Below, one piece after another: positions 18,370-27,386 of a stretch of 64,000 nt of DNA (position 1 is the stretch's first letter; every line of letters starts with the position of its first letter). Made by a program: the position numbers and the translations under genes. The stretch spans positions 124,001 to 188,000 of the forward strand of contig NZ_JAVDSB010000003.1 in assembly GCF_031455095.1 (NCBI RefSeq), given 5' to 3'. The notes below the pieces were generated by a model. The model was not told the origin of the DNA, did no database searches, and saw only the letters and a list, made by a program, of their open reading frames with translations. Source of the DNA: Paenibacillus_E qinlingensis_A. GTDB lineage: Bacteria; Bacillota; Bacilli; Paenibacillales; NBRC-103111.

Positions 18370-19512
18370 TTATCTTTGTTCCCAGACGGCTAGAATTTCC
18401 TGAGCAACACGTTCCCAAGGATAATTTTGCTCTGCTAGTCTTCGACCGTTAAGGCCCATTTGACGTGCATGATTCATATCAGATAATAACGAGTTTAATT
18501 TTTGTGCATATTCACTCGGGTTTTCTGGATTATCAATGAGCAGTCCGTTGTTATTTTTTACAATCTCTGGATTGCCACCTCTAGATGTTGTGAGGAAAGG
18601 TAGTCCAGCGGCCATCGCTTCGTAATGAACACGTGCCAACGGCTCCTGCCAAATAGATGTGCAAACGAAGATATCGCCTGCGCAGAACCAACGGTGAACA
18701 TCTTGCGCTGGAATATAGCCTGTCGTAATGACAGGAAGAGGCGAGCGTACGGCAAGTGCTCTCACGTATGCGATATAGTCGCTCACGGAGTTATCACTGA
18801 ACCAAGCGCCTCCAACGACAACGAGAACAGCATCGGAATGTTTGATTTCAGACATCGCACGCACTAACACATGTGGTCCCTTATTGCGGGTTAGCCTTCC
18901 GACAAATAGGATGACTTTCTTGTCAGTTAGATTGTGTTCAGCCCTTAGGCTCTCACGAGCGTTTCTTGCCTGTTCGGACTCTAGCCACGGAGCAAAACGA
19001 TTTAAGTCAACGCCTGAATAAATCGGATTTATTTTGCCAGCTGCTTGGGGATAGTAGTCACAAATGGCCGTTCCAATATATTGACTGATGGTGATAATAC
19101 GCTCGGTTTGTTCGAGAACGTTAGTCGCCTCGGTACGCTCGATCTTGTGAGGGTTGAACATATCATTGTGCATACTTAGAATAATCCGGGAGGTTGGCGC
19201 AACATTTCTAACAGGAAGAACTAGTAAAGGGCGATTGTATATTTGAATAATGTCATAGTGTTCAGCTGTATTTTGTAGAAATTGGACTACGCCTGCTGTG
19301 TATGCTTCTAGTAAGCCATATGATTCCACACGAACATAGCGGATGCCATTGCTGACTTCATCGTTGGGTAAAGCGGGGTCGGATCTACCTAAAATGGTAA
19401 TTCTATGATGTCTACTTAGTAGTGTAGCTACACCATCAATATAAGTTTGGATAGCTCCTCCTCGAATATTGGGGACAGGCAGCTTTTCCGTACAAATCAT
19501 CAGAATGTTCAC
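18370..19512 (-). CDS. GT4 glycosyltransferase, CotSA-like
   Basis: 380 residues with the two Rossmann-like halves of GT-B enzymes. The N-terminus has the acceptor-site GGAIQTYIDGVA motif. The C-terminal half has LFVGRLTRNKGPHVLVRA, a donor-binding segment, and the E-x7-E motif region EPLARVHYEAMAAGLPFLTT. It lies 20 bp downstream of the CotS-family gene on the minus strand, the same partnership as cotSA and cotS in B. subtilis, so a role in glycosylating the spore coat or a coat polysaccharide is likely. No membrane segment or signal peptide is present. The sugar donor is unknown, but the neighbouring operon would provide UDP-sugars. Confidence 0.87.
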   Translation of the reverse strand: MNILMICTEKLPVPNIRGGAIQTYIDGVATLLSRHHRITILGRSDPALPNDEVSNGIRYVRVESYGLLEAYTAGVVQFLQNTAEHYDIIQIYNRPLLVLPVRNVAPTSRIILSMHNDMFNPHKIERTEATNVLEQTERIITISQYIGTAICDYYPQAAGKINPIYSGVDLNRFAPWLESEQARNARESLRAEHNLTDKKVILFVGRLTRNKGPHVLVRAMSEIKHSDAVLVVVGGAWFSDNSVSDYIAYVRALAVRSPLPVITTGYIPAQDVHRWFCAGDIFVCTSIWQEPLARVHYEAMAAGLPFLTTSRGGNPEIVKNNNGLLIDNPENPSEYAQKLNSLLSDMNHARQMGLNGRRLAEQNYPWERVAQEILAVWEQR

Positions 19513-19531
19513 AAGTTAACAGCTTCCTTTC

Positions 19532-21574
19532 TCAGGCAGTCCGTCTTCTGGGTTGAATCTGCCGTTTTTTAAGCGGTTGTGAGGCCTTTTGATCATTTCG
19601 CGGTATTACCATTTTTTTCAGATATGGCTTCGTTAATTGTTTAATAGGCTTCTTAGCCCCACTACTTCGTTTCAATTGTTTCTTCTTCGATCTGAGGAGA
19701 GGCCGTAGTTTTTTCTTAGTACGCCATTTTTTGCTGCTTTTAATAAGCTTTGCCCCAGAAGCATATTTCCATTTTGCAAGCCGTCTGCGTTTTCTGCGAT
19801 ATAAATAACGTGTTTTCTTGATAATTTTTGTTTTTCTCCGAGCACGTCTCTTTTTCGGAACACGCAGCGTAAATCTCGTCTGTTCTTGAGGCGGTAATGA
19901 AATAGGTGCAATTCCAGGATCAGTCAAGAAAGGGATAACGGCTGGTACCTGAGGAATTTCTTGAGCAGATTCAAGTGGCTCACGTGCAGGCGCATCTGAA
20001 TAGATAGGCTCTTGGAAAGAAGGAACCTTAAGCTTATCTCGCTTAACAGGCGTATCGGAATATATCGGTTCCATGATAGGTTTGGCAGCAACCACATCTG
20101 GTGTATCGGAATAAATCGGCTCCATAATTGGTGTGGTGTCAACCATCTCTGGCATATCAGAATAAATCGGCTCCAAGATAGGATCGGCAGCAACTTTATC
20201 TGGCATATCGGAATAAATCGGTTCCGTAATTGGATTGGCGGCTATCGGTTCCATGATTGGTGTGGCAGCAACCAGGTCTGGCATATCGGAGTAAATTGGC
20301 GTCAGCAACTCGCCTGGAACAACGATTGGGCTTTGAACAATTGGTTTGACGTAATCGGATGAGTATTCTCCAGCAGGGTAGTTGGCTTTATCCTTTTCAA
20401 GTTCGCTTAATGCTTGCCATTTACTTGCTTCTGTTGTCATCACTCGTTGAAGAATAGGTGCGAGCTCTGTATCAAGGAATACTTGAGGATTGAACACGAT
20501 TTCTTTGACATGCTTATAGAATTCATTAGGGAAAGCCATATCGATCCATAAAATTTCGAACGTTTCTTGGTCGATTGGATTAGCCTGATGGTAAGCTTCA
20601 ATCATGCCACGAATCCACGTTATATCCCACACGCCCATGTCATCCATGGTGCTAGTAATGAGTTTCCGTAGATCTCGAATAGGCAGATCGTAAGAAACGC
20701 CGTCTAAGTCGATAACCCAGATCCCGCCGGGTCCCATTTGACCGTTCGACCACCCGAAATCTTGATGGGCAAGCCCCCAGTGAGGTTCACCTTTGGCTAA
20801 CATCTGGTTGTAAGGGGAGTTTTGGAAACGGAGATACATCTCGTTAGCTTGCCGCTTGAATTCCTCAATGACGGCTAGCAAATCTGCGCTACCTGCAGTA
20901 TCTGAATAGGCATTGGCGATATCCTGGAACCAGTTGATTTTGGCAATAATTTTTTCGTAATATTTGCCCCAACCGAAGATACGTGAAGACTTCTCCGATC
21001 CACTGGGTGGAACATAACCTTTGGAGTTCTTGTGAAACTCGCCGAGACCGAAGCACAGTTGAGATGCGCCTTCGAGGTCGACTTTGGATACAGGCACCAG
21101 AGGTTCGATCCAGTCGGTAACGATCCACAGCTTACCACCAGCTTCGACATACATGTGCCCTTCCTTGGTAGGAATGAAAGATGGAACCCGGTAACCTAAT
21201 CCAGACATGTAGGCTTGAGCGCCGACACTGAAGAGACTTCTTCTAGGCCGTCTATGCAAACATTTGATACTGAGATTACCCTTGCTTGTGCCGATTTTCC
21301 AAATTGCGCCGCCTTTATCCGGTTTAGAGGTAATCAAGAGCATATCATGCAACTGCAAGTCATAATTACCCAAGACTTCTCGCGCCAGATTTTCTAAACC
21401 AGGAGGTACATACATGTTAGCTACGATTCCAGGATCTAAGACGTCATTAATCCATGGAACGACTTGATAATTGTCCACCACCATCACTCCATCACGTATT
21501 TTAAAGTGAATTGTACGTTCTAATACATTTACAAATGCTGCGGTACTGCTCTTGTTCTTTCTTCTGTACGACAA
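19532..21574 (-). CDS. CotS-family spore-coat protein with 17-residue repeats and basic tail
   Basis: 680 residues, about twice the usual CotS length. Residues about 35-405 have the choline-kinase/APH fold seen in CotS proteins, with LAHQDFGWSNG (catalytic-loop-like HxDxxxxN) and IDLDGVSYD (metal-binding IDxD-like). After residue 430 come five to six copies of a 17-residue repeat (EPIYSDMPDxVAAxPIM), several at an exact 51-bp DNA period. The last 110 residues are extremely rich in Lys and Arg (KKRRARRKTK, RRKRRRLAKWK). The coat kinase-like domain probably acts on a sugar or polymer, while the tail could hold the protein to an anionic polymer. The TTG start at 21574 has a weak ribosome binding site; GTG/ATG starts about 30 codons inside are possible. 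Confidence 0.83.
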   Translation of the reverse strand: MSYRRKNKSSTAAFVNVLERTIHFKIRDGVMVVDNYQVVPWINDVLDPGIVANMYVPPGLENLAREVLGNYDLQLHDMLLITSKPDKGGAIWKIGTSKGNLSIKCLHRRPRRSLFSVGAQAYMSGLGYRVPSFIPTKEGHMYVEAGGKLWIVTDWIEPLVPVSKVDLEGASQLCFGLGEFHKNSKGYVPPSGSEKSSRIFGWGKYYEKIIAKINWFQDIANAYSDTAGSADLLAVIEEFKRQANEMYLRFQNSPYNQMLAKGEPHWGLAHQDFGWSNGQMGPGGIWVIDLDGVSYDLPIRDLRKLITSTMDDMGVWDITWIRGMIEAYHQANPIDQETFEILWIDMAFPNEFYKHVKEIVFNPQVFLDTELAPILQRVMTTEASKWQALSELEKDKANYPAGEYSSDYVKPIVQSPIVVPGELLTPIYSDMPDLVAATPIMEPIAANPITEPIYSDMPDKVAADPILEPIYSDMPEMVDTTPIMEPIYSDTPDVVAAKPIMEPIYSDTPVKRDKLKVPSFQEPIYSDAPAREPLESAQEIPQVPAVIPFLTDPGIAPISLPPQEQTRFTLRVPKKRRARRKTKIIKKTRYLYRRKRRRLAKWKYASGAKLIKSSKKWRTKKKLRPLLRSKKKQLKRSSGAKKPIKQLTKPYLKKMVIPRNDQKASQPLKKRQIQPRRRTA

Positions 21575-21730
21575 CGCACTTCATGCAAAACGAATAATCA
21601 CCTCACATAAACCAATTTAGGTTTATCTAATTCTATGCATATGTCATTAGGTGAAAGGTTGATATGTACAAGAGTGGAACTTCATGAAAAACGAATAGAC
21701 TTTTGCATACATAAGGACTGAAACAATGGA

Positions 21731-21760
21731 TTGACGTGAAACCAAACGGTTGTATATAAT
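21731..21760 (+). promoter_or_regulatory. sigma-A promoter of the DUF1761 gene
   Basis: TTGACG (21731-21736) and TATAAT (21755-21760) are separated by 18 bases. The promoter lies 58 bp before the gene, and one operator-like dyad falls in the spacer. Confidence 0.8.
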
Positions 21761-21783
21761 ATAAAACGAAACCAAATGGTTTC
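21738..21783 (+). promoter_or_regulatory. pair of operator-like dyads around the DUF1761 promoter
   Basis: GAAACCAAACGGTT (21738-21751) lies between the -35 and -10 boxes, and the better dyad GAAACCA-AA-TGGTTTC (21768-21783) lies just past the expected transcription start. The two are 30 bp apart, about three helical turns. This is a typical repressor layout, perhaps for a TetR-type protein; no repressor gene is adjacent. Confidence 0.7.
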
Positions 21784-21817
21784 GTAAAATTCGAGGGACA
21801 AGAATAGGGGATTTGCG

Positions 21818-22264
21818 ATGTTGCTGAGTTCGATTAATTATTGGGCAGTCTTGGTTACAGGAATTTTATCGTTAGTGTTAGGCTTTTTATGGATGGCAGT
21901 CTTATGGGCGAAGCCCTATCAGCGACGCATGTATGGCAACATGAATCAAACGGATTCAACCGTGAGCACGTCTGTCAAAATTCAATCTTTTGTCCTGTAC
22001 ATTCTGGTATCCTTCGTCACCTCTATCGCATTTGCTGTCTGTTTAGAGCTGTGGAAAGCTGGTGGACAAGCATTCGCGTACGATGGAGAGCGATTGTCTA
22101 ATGCGTTCTGGTTTACTATGTTACTAGCAGCGGGCTACACACTTCCATTTACAATTGGCAAAAAGGTATGGCAGTTTAAAAGCTGGATCGTCGTAGCCGT
22201 AGACACTTCCTATGAGATTGTTCGTTTCACGATGCTCTTGCTTATTTTCTGGTACTGGGTGTAA
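21818..22264 (+). CDS. DUF1761 family membrane protein
   Basis: 148 residues; ATG 21818 follows AGGGG. Four hydrophobic segments lie at about 10-30, 55-78, 95-112 and 123-146. The early motif GFLWMAVLWAKPYQR resembles DUF1761 proteins, which have no known function. It is a single-gene unit under a strong sigma-A promoter with two operator-like dyads, suggesting it is normally repressed and strongly induced by an unknown signal. Confidence 0.75.
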   Translation: MLLSSINYWAVLVTGILSLVLGFLWMAVLWAKPYQRRMYGNMNQTDSTVSTSVKIQSFVLYILVSFVTSIAFAVCLELWKAGGQAFAYDGERLSNAFWFTMLLAAGYTLPFTIGKKVWQFKSWIVVAVDTSYEIVRFTMLLLIFWYWV

Positions 22265-22395
22265 TACGCTAAGCGTGATATCGTCAACTAATCTGAAGAT
22301 ACGCTAACTTCTTCTAAGCTTACGATAAGCCTCCGGATCCTATTTCAGGATATAGTTAGTGTGTAGATAAGATCACACTTTCAGGAGGAATTACA

Positions 22396-23130
22396 ATGAG
22401 CAAATTAACACAAGAAGAAGTCGCATTTTATAAGAAGAATGGGTATTTTCTGTATGATAAGCAGTTATTCTCCGCTGAAAAATTAGCTGAGTTAACGGAT
22501 GTATTTGAGGATCAGTTGAAGCAAAAAGGCAGCAAACTGTCTGATGAGTTAGACACGCCGCATTTCCGTGAGGATCGCTTGTTGAACTTCTTATTATCCG
22601 ACGATGTGTTGGATCTTGTTGAGCCAATTATCGGACCTAACATTGGTCTGTGGTCCTCCCATTTTATTTGTAAGGATCCGTTTGTTGGCAGAGCAACGCC
22701 TTGGCACGAAGATTCTGCTTATTGGAAAGGCCGTGTCAGCAGCTTCGATAACATTATTACCGTATGGTTGGCTATTGATAATAGCACGAAGGAAAACGGC
22801 TGTATGCAAGTCATTCCTGGAACGCACAACAATGGATTCTCGGAATATGAGCAAGTAGACGGTGCTAGAAATCTTTTTAATACACAAATTAAAAATATGG
22901 ACACCTCCACAGCTGTTCATTTTGAATTGCAAAGAGGTCAGTGCTCCCTGCATGATTCACGTATCATTCACGGTGCTGACCCCAACAAGAGTGAATTCCG
23001 TCGCTGCGGCTATACTATGCGTTATTTCTCAACAGATACAAAGGTCTTTCTAGATAAAAATCCAAATCACAAAGTATGGCTCGCTCGCGGCAAAGATCTA
23101 GCTGGAAATAAATATGCAAATGTAGAGTAG
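22396..23130 (+). CDS. phytanoyl-CoA dioxygenase (PhyH) family Fe(II)/2-oxoglutarate oxygenase
   Basis: 244 residues, compact member of the family. The iron facial triad is visible as His104/Asp106 in PWHEDSAYW and His192 in IIHGAD, with Arg203 or Arg209 downstream as candidate for 2-oxoglutarate binding. VIPGTHNNG is the typical double-stranded beta-helix turn. Such enzymes hydroxylate small molecules (for example ectoine or phytanoyl-CoA) with Fe(II), O2 and 2-oxoglutarate; the substrate here is unknown. A clear AGGAGG site precedes ATG 22396. The AraC regulator gene follows 65 bp downstream on the same strand, so they are probably co-expressed. It is the first of four PhyH genes in this window. 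Confidence 0.88.
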   Translation: MSKLTQEEVAFYKKNGYFLYDKQLFSAEKLAELTDVFEDQLKQKGSKLSDELDTPHFREDRLLNFLLSDDVLDLVEPIIGPNIGLWSSHFICKDPFVGRATPWHEDSAYWKGRVSSFDNIITVWLAIDNSTKENGCMQVIPGTHNNGFSEYEQVDGARNLFNTQIKNMDTSTAVHFELQRGQCSLHDSRIIHGADPNKSEFRRCGYTMRYFSTDTKVFLDKNPNHKVWLARGKDLAGNKYANVE

Positions 23131-23195
23131 AAGGGATTTTTACTGCCACTAGCGAAATCTTATGATATACAAAATTAGAAATGAGGAGGACGCGG

Positions 23196-24032
23196 ATGAA
23201 GAAACAACCGGTGAGACTAACGAATGAACAATTTATTCAACCTGCATCCTCCTTTCAAATTTACTTTCAGTATATCAATGAGCGTCATGAACTTCATTGG
23301 CATGAATTCTATGAGCTTTGCTTCGTAGTTCGAGGCAGAGGTATGAATATAGTGAATGGAACAGAACGTGAGCTGCGAAATGGCAGCTTGTTTCTGTTAA
23401 CTCCTGCTGATTTCCACGAAATCTATTCGTATCCGAATGAGCCCATGGAGCTGTATAATCTAGTGTTCGATGAGGATTTGCTGGATCAAGAACTGCGAGA
23501 GTTCATGTTTGGGCAAGTGGCGGAATATATGGTAGATCTGAACGCAACACATCATGAGATTATAGAGTCTGAGTTTCAACTGATTCGTGATGAGGTTCAA
23601 ATGAAGAAGCCAGGACATGCTATTTTGATCAAAGGAGCTTTTGAACGAATTCTTTTGTATTTATTTCGAAATTACCACGATCAGAAAGAACAGCTAGAGT
23701 TGCCGGTCACGCCATCTCCGTCCTCAACGCTTCAACGAGCGCTTGTATACATGCATCATCATTTTCGGGAACCTCTGCGTTTGGAGGATGCTGCTAAGCA
23801 AGCGGGATTGGCGCCGAATTATTTCAGTCTCGTATTTCATAAAATGACAGGCATTTCGTTCCAAATCTACTTGCAAGGTTTACGGTTGCAATTTGCCAAG
23901 TCACTGCTGCAAGCCTCTGATATACCGATTACGGAAATTTGTTTCGCATCAGGATTCAATACATTAACGCATTTTGAACGAGCATTTAAGCAGAAATATG
24001 GCAGTTCTCCACGAACCTTCCGTTCGCATTAA
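23196..24032 (+). CDS. AraC-family transcriptional regulator with cupin-like sensor
   Basis: 278 residues from ATG 23196. The upstream in-frame ATG 23181 is unlikely because AGGAGG (23184-23189) lies between the two at ideal distance from 23196. The N-terminal half is a cupin-type sensor (LHWHEFYELCFVVRGRG, LLTPADFHEI). The C-terminal half carries two helix-turn-helix units (LEDAAKQAGLAPNYFSLVFHKMTG and ITEICFASGFNTLTHFERAFKQKYGSSPRTFR). It follows the PhyH gene and most likely controls it in response to a small molecule. Confidence 0.9.
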   Translation: MKKQPVRLTNEQFIQPASSFQIYFQYINERHELHWHEFYELCFVVRGRGMNIVNGTERELRNGSLFLLTPADFHEIYSYPNEPMELYNLVFDEDLLDQELREFMFGQVAEYMVDLNATHHEIIESEFQLIRDEVQMKKPGHAILIKGAFERILLYLFRNYHDQKEQLELPVTPSPSSTLQRALVYMHHHFREPLRLEDAAKQAGLAPNYFSLVFHKMTGISFQIYLQGLRLQFAKSLLQASDIPITEICFASGFNTLTHFERAFKQKYGSSPRTFRSH

Positions 24033-24098
24033 GGTGTGAGCGGCTCTCCAAATGTGTATAATAGAAGTATCTTATGTACACAAAGGGGACAACTTCTC

Positions 24099-24269
24099 AT
24101 GATTACTTGCAAATCGTGTTCCAAACCAACAGAACTCCAGATGCAACGTTGTTCACACTGTGGAGCAATGCTATCATACACGGTTGCTGAGAAATTCGAT
24201 TTGATGGCTGAGATGGTGGAACAGGCGTTGAAGCAGGAGCTCGAAGCGAGAAGAAGATTGAAGCATTAA
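24099..24269 (+). CDS. short zinc-ribbon protein
   Basis: 56 residues. ATG 24099 is preceded by AAAGGGG at 24082-24088; an upstream in-frame start at 24036 lacks a ribosome binding site. Two CxxC pairs (CKSC near residue 4, CSHC near residue 19) should bind one zinc, followed by a helix rich in Glu, Lys and Arg. A TATAAT box lies at about 24057-24062. The function is unknown. It sits 66 bp after the AraC gene and is followed by a terminator. Confidence 0.7.
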   Translation: MITCKSCSKPTELQMQRCSHCGAMLSYTVAEKFDLMAEMVEQALKQELEARRRLKH

Positions 24270-24314
24270 TCGAAATGGCAAAGCATAGAAGAGACAGGGG
24301 CTACCCAGTGCGAG

Positions 24315-24343
24315 ACACCTGACGTGGTCTGGTGTTTTTTTTG
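24315..24343 (+). terminator. rho-independent terminator
   Basis: ACACC-T-GAC / GTC-T-GGTGT stem with a GTG loop and a T8 tail, about 50 bp after the zinc-ribbon gene. Confidence 0.85.
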
Positions 24344-24424
24344 TCATTCATAGATTCCAGTTTAAGGTCAAGTTTTTGATGCTGAGTCCAATTCAATCTG
24401 GGATTGAACCGCGTATACTTATTT

Positions 24425-24438
24425 TGTAGGCGCTTACA
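24425..24438 (+). promoter_or_regulatory. cre-like site upstream of GH5 enzyme
   Basis: TGTAGGCGCTTACA matches the cre consensus at 13 of 14 positions and is nearly palindromic. It lies 35 bp before the start codon of the GH5 enzyme, just downstream of the likely promoter region (GTATACTT at about 24413), where CcpA binding would block transcription. Confidence 0.65.
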
Positions 24439-24472
24439 GTGTCTTCAAAATATGGTGACTGGGGTGATAGTG

Positions 24473-27262
24473 ATGGACACAGGTTTAAGAAGCTTCAGGA
24501 GCAGGTTGAAAATCATAAGATGGATTTTGCCACTCTTGCTGCTGTGGGGAATTATGTATACACCGCCAGCGGCAGAAGCGGCCGTGACGGGCTATGTAAC
24601 GCGATCAGGCAATCAGCTGCAATTGGATGGACAGCCGTTTCGGTTTAGCTCAGCCAATATTTATTGGCTAGGCTTGGATGAGAATGTACCGACCAATGGT
24701 ACGATCGATTTCCCAACAAACTTCCGAGTAGATGATGCACTCGCAACGGCCAAAGAAATGGGAGCAACCGTTGTACGGTCACACTTGGTCAACTCATTTG
24801 GTTGTGCCAAATGTATTATGCCGACACTCGGCAATTACAACGAAGCCGCTTGGCAGAAGGTAGATTATGCCATTAAAGCCGCAGGAGATCAAGGCATCCG
24901 ACTCATCTTACCAGTTATTGATATGTATAATTACTACCATGGTGGCAAGAAAACTTGGACCAAATGGTACGGGTATCCGGATGATGGCGTTATTTACACC
25001 GGGTACGAGTTTTTCAGTGATGCGAATATTATTACAGCGTTCAAACAACATCTGAGTGTCATGTTAAATCGGGTGAACACCTATACGGGAGTTGCCTACA
25101 AGAATGACCCGACAATTCTGGCATGGGAGACAGGAAACGAGCTAGGCTGGTTCGACAATCCGACGCAATTGAAGAATTGGACGCAGCAAATTGCCGATTA
25201 TTTGAAAGGGCAGGATGCTAATCACTTAGTAGCCGATGGGAATTACGGAATTGCTGATGCCCATTTGACGATTTCAAGTATTGATATGTATTCGGATCAT
25301 TTCTATACATGGGGGAATAAAGGATTATCCGTCCCAGTTCTTCAGACCCAAGCCAATAAAGTTAGAAATGCTGGCAAAGTCATGTTCGTTGGCGAGTATG
25401 ATTGGAAAAGCGAGCAATTCGGCACTTTAGCCGCTTTCCATACGGCTATCGAGAATGACAATGTAATCGCAGGTGACATGTACTGGGCATTATTTGGCCA
25501 TAACGATAATTATGGCTATGTACAGCATCCGGATGGCTATACAGTCCACTATCCAGGTGATACCACTTTCATGCGCACACAAGCACAGCAAATGAGGAAT
25601 CATGCTTACAAAATGCGAGGCATCACAACGCCTCCTGCACATGGCATTCCTGGTGCACCAACCATTACCGGTTCCACAACCTCCGGTGGTAAATATGTGC
25701 TGAGCTGGCGCGGTTCTGTGCCATCTGATACCTATACCGTCGAACGCTCCACAGCAGGCAGCAGTGGCCCTTGGACTGTCGCATGCAATCAGTGCGTCAC
25801 CGATAATCAAACCCCTTGGACCGATACGGGTTCCACAGCAGGTGCGGCAACCTGGTACAGGGTCAAAGGACACAACTTATCTGGCACAGCTGGCGCTTAT
25901 TCAACGGTGTATGCCATATCGGGTACACAGCTCCAAGCACCTGGAAGCTTTACGCAATCTGCTCCAGCCAGTGGAGCAACAAGTGTGAATGTGACACCAT
26001 CGTTTACATGGGGCACCGCCACTAATGCGGCTACCTATACACTTGTTGTCGCCGATAATACGTCGTATTCGAATCCAGTTATCAATGTGAGCGGACTTAC
26101 GAGCACAAGCTACACACCTTCGAATGTGCTAACGAACAACAAAACGTACTATTGGAAGGTAACCGCTGTGAATAGTACTGGCTCAACGAATGCCTCCAAT
26201 TCGGGAATCGCGTTCACGACGGTTGCACTTCCAGCCCCAACATCGACGGTTGATAATTTCGATGGCTATGCCTCCGATGCAGCCTTGCAGGCCGCCTATG
26301 TGAAAAACGCTAGTGGCAACACCTTCACGATGACTCGTGAAGCAACGACGAAGGATGCAGGCGCGTATGGCGCCAAAATCGTCTACACCGTCAACGCAAC
26401 GACCAGTTATGCAGGGGCTGTACACACACTCAGCAATGCCAATTGGACGGGGAACACAAGCTTCAATCTGTGGGTGAAACCAGATGGATCGAATCGTACG
26501 TTAACGATTCAATTTAAGGAAACCAATGGTGAACTATGGGAAACGTATTATACCCTCACTGGTACGACTGCAACGACGTTGTCCATTCCTTTCACGAACT
26601 TCCAGCACCCAGGTTGGTATAGTGGAGGCAATGGTGTCATTGATTTGGGCTCCATCGCAGAAAGCAATCTTTATATCAATAAAGGCTCAGGTGCAGATGG
26701 CAGCGGCACCATTTATGTAGATTCCATTAGCCTAGGCAATGGCACAACACCTCCACCGCCAACGACAGTTATCATCGATAACTATGAAGGTTACGGTGGC
26801 TCCAATCCGAGCGTGCTTGCAGCATATGTGCGTAACACGGATGGAAACGCGATTACACCGACTTTGGACGGGACTAATAAATCGCAGGGTTCTTATGGGT
26901 TAAAGCTAGCGTACACCATGGGGACACCTAATTTTGCAGGCGTTGTGCATAGTATTAGTCAGAACTGGTCAGGTAAAACGGGTATCCAATTGTGGCTGAA
27001 GCCAGATGGGTCGAACCGTACCTTAACCATTCAGTTCAAAGAACCGAACGGCGAGCCGTGGGAAACCACGTATACGCTATCTAGTACTACAAGCGGAACG
27101 ATTCAATTTCCGTTCACAGCGTTCCAACATCCACCTTGGTACTCGGGAGGCAATGGGACGAAAGATTTGGGTGCCATTTCTGAATTTAACTTATATGTGA
27201 ATCAAGGCTCAGGCGGAACAGGCAGCTCTACGATTTATGTGGATGATATTCAAGCTTATTAA
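24473..27262 (+). CDS. secreted GH5 glycoside hydrolase (mannanase-like) with FN3 and two CBM11-like modules
   Basis: 929 residues from ATG 24473 (GGGGTG at 24461-24466); longer in-frame starts upstream lack a site. The signal peptide ends at AEA (about residue 36). The catalytic domain (about 37-395) has the GH-A clan acid/base Glu223 in WETGNE and the nucleophile Glu308 in VGEYDW. The pattern resembles GH5 beta-mannanases more than cellulases. Two fibronectin-III-like modules (400-495, 500-590) and two homologous CBM11-like modules (592-760 and 766-929) follow. The latter share DNFDGY/DNYEGY starts, PDGSNRTLTIQFKE and PFTNFQHPGWYSGGNG. It has no SLH module and so should be released. A cre-like site precedes it. 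Confidence 0.88.
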   Translation: MDTGLRSFRSRLKIIRWILPLLLLWGIMYTPPAAEAAVTGYVTRSGNQLQLDGQPFRFSSANIYWLGLDENVPTNGTIDFPTNFRVDDALATAKEMGATVVRSHLVNSFGCAKCIMPTLGNYNEAAWQKVDYAIKAAGDQGIRLILPVIDMYNYYHGGKKTWTKWYGYPDDGVIYTGYEFFSDANIITAFKQHLSVMLNRVNTYTGVAYKNDPTILAWETGNELGWFDNPTQLKNWTQQIADYLKGQDANHLVADGNYGIADAHLTISSIDMYSDHFYTWGNKGLSVPVLQTQANKVRNAGKVMFVGEYDWKSEQFGTLAAFHTAIENDNVIAGDMYWALFGHNDNYGYVQHPDGYTVHYPGDTTFMRTQAQQMRNHAYKMRGITTPPAHGIPGAPTITGSTTSGGKYVLSWRGSVPSDTYTVERSTAGSSGPWTVACNQCVTDNQTPWTDTGSTAGAATWYRVKGHNLSGTAGAYSTVYAISGTQLQAPGSFTQSAPASGATSVNVTPSFTWGTATNAATYTLVVADNTSYSNPVINVSGLTSTSYTPSNVLTNNKTYYWKVTAVNSTGSTNASNSGIAFTTVALPAPTSTVDNFDGYASDAALQAAYVKNASGNTFTMTREATTKDAGAYGAKIVYTVNATTSYAGAVHTLSNANWTGNTSFNLWVKPDGSNRTLTIQFKETNGELWETYYTLTGTTATTLSIPFTNFQHPGWYSGGNGVIDLGSIAESNLYINKGSGADGSGTIYVDSISLGNGTTPPPPTTVIIDNYEGYGGSNPSVLAAYVRNTDGNAITPTLDGTNKSQGSYGLKLAYTMGTPNFAGVVHSISQNWSGKTGIQLWLKPDGSNRTLTIQFKEPNGEPWETTYTLSSTTSGTIQFPFTAFQHPPWYSGGNGTKDLGAISEFNLYVNQGSGGTGSSTIYVDDIQAY

Positions 27263-27386
27263 GCAGGAGTGTTCGTGATCACAACTGAAGCCGTCATACG
27301 GAAATCCGTATGATGGCTTTTGCCTATATGATAGAATGAAGGGGACCAGAGTTGTATGCTGGAATGCCCTCAAGGGTGGGATGAAC

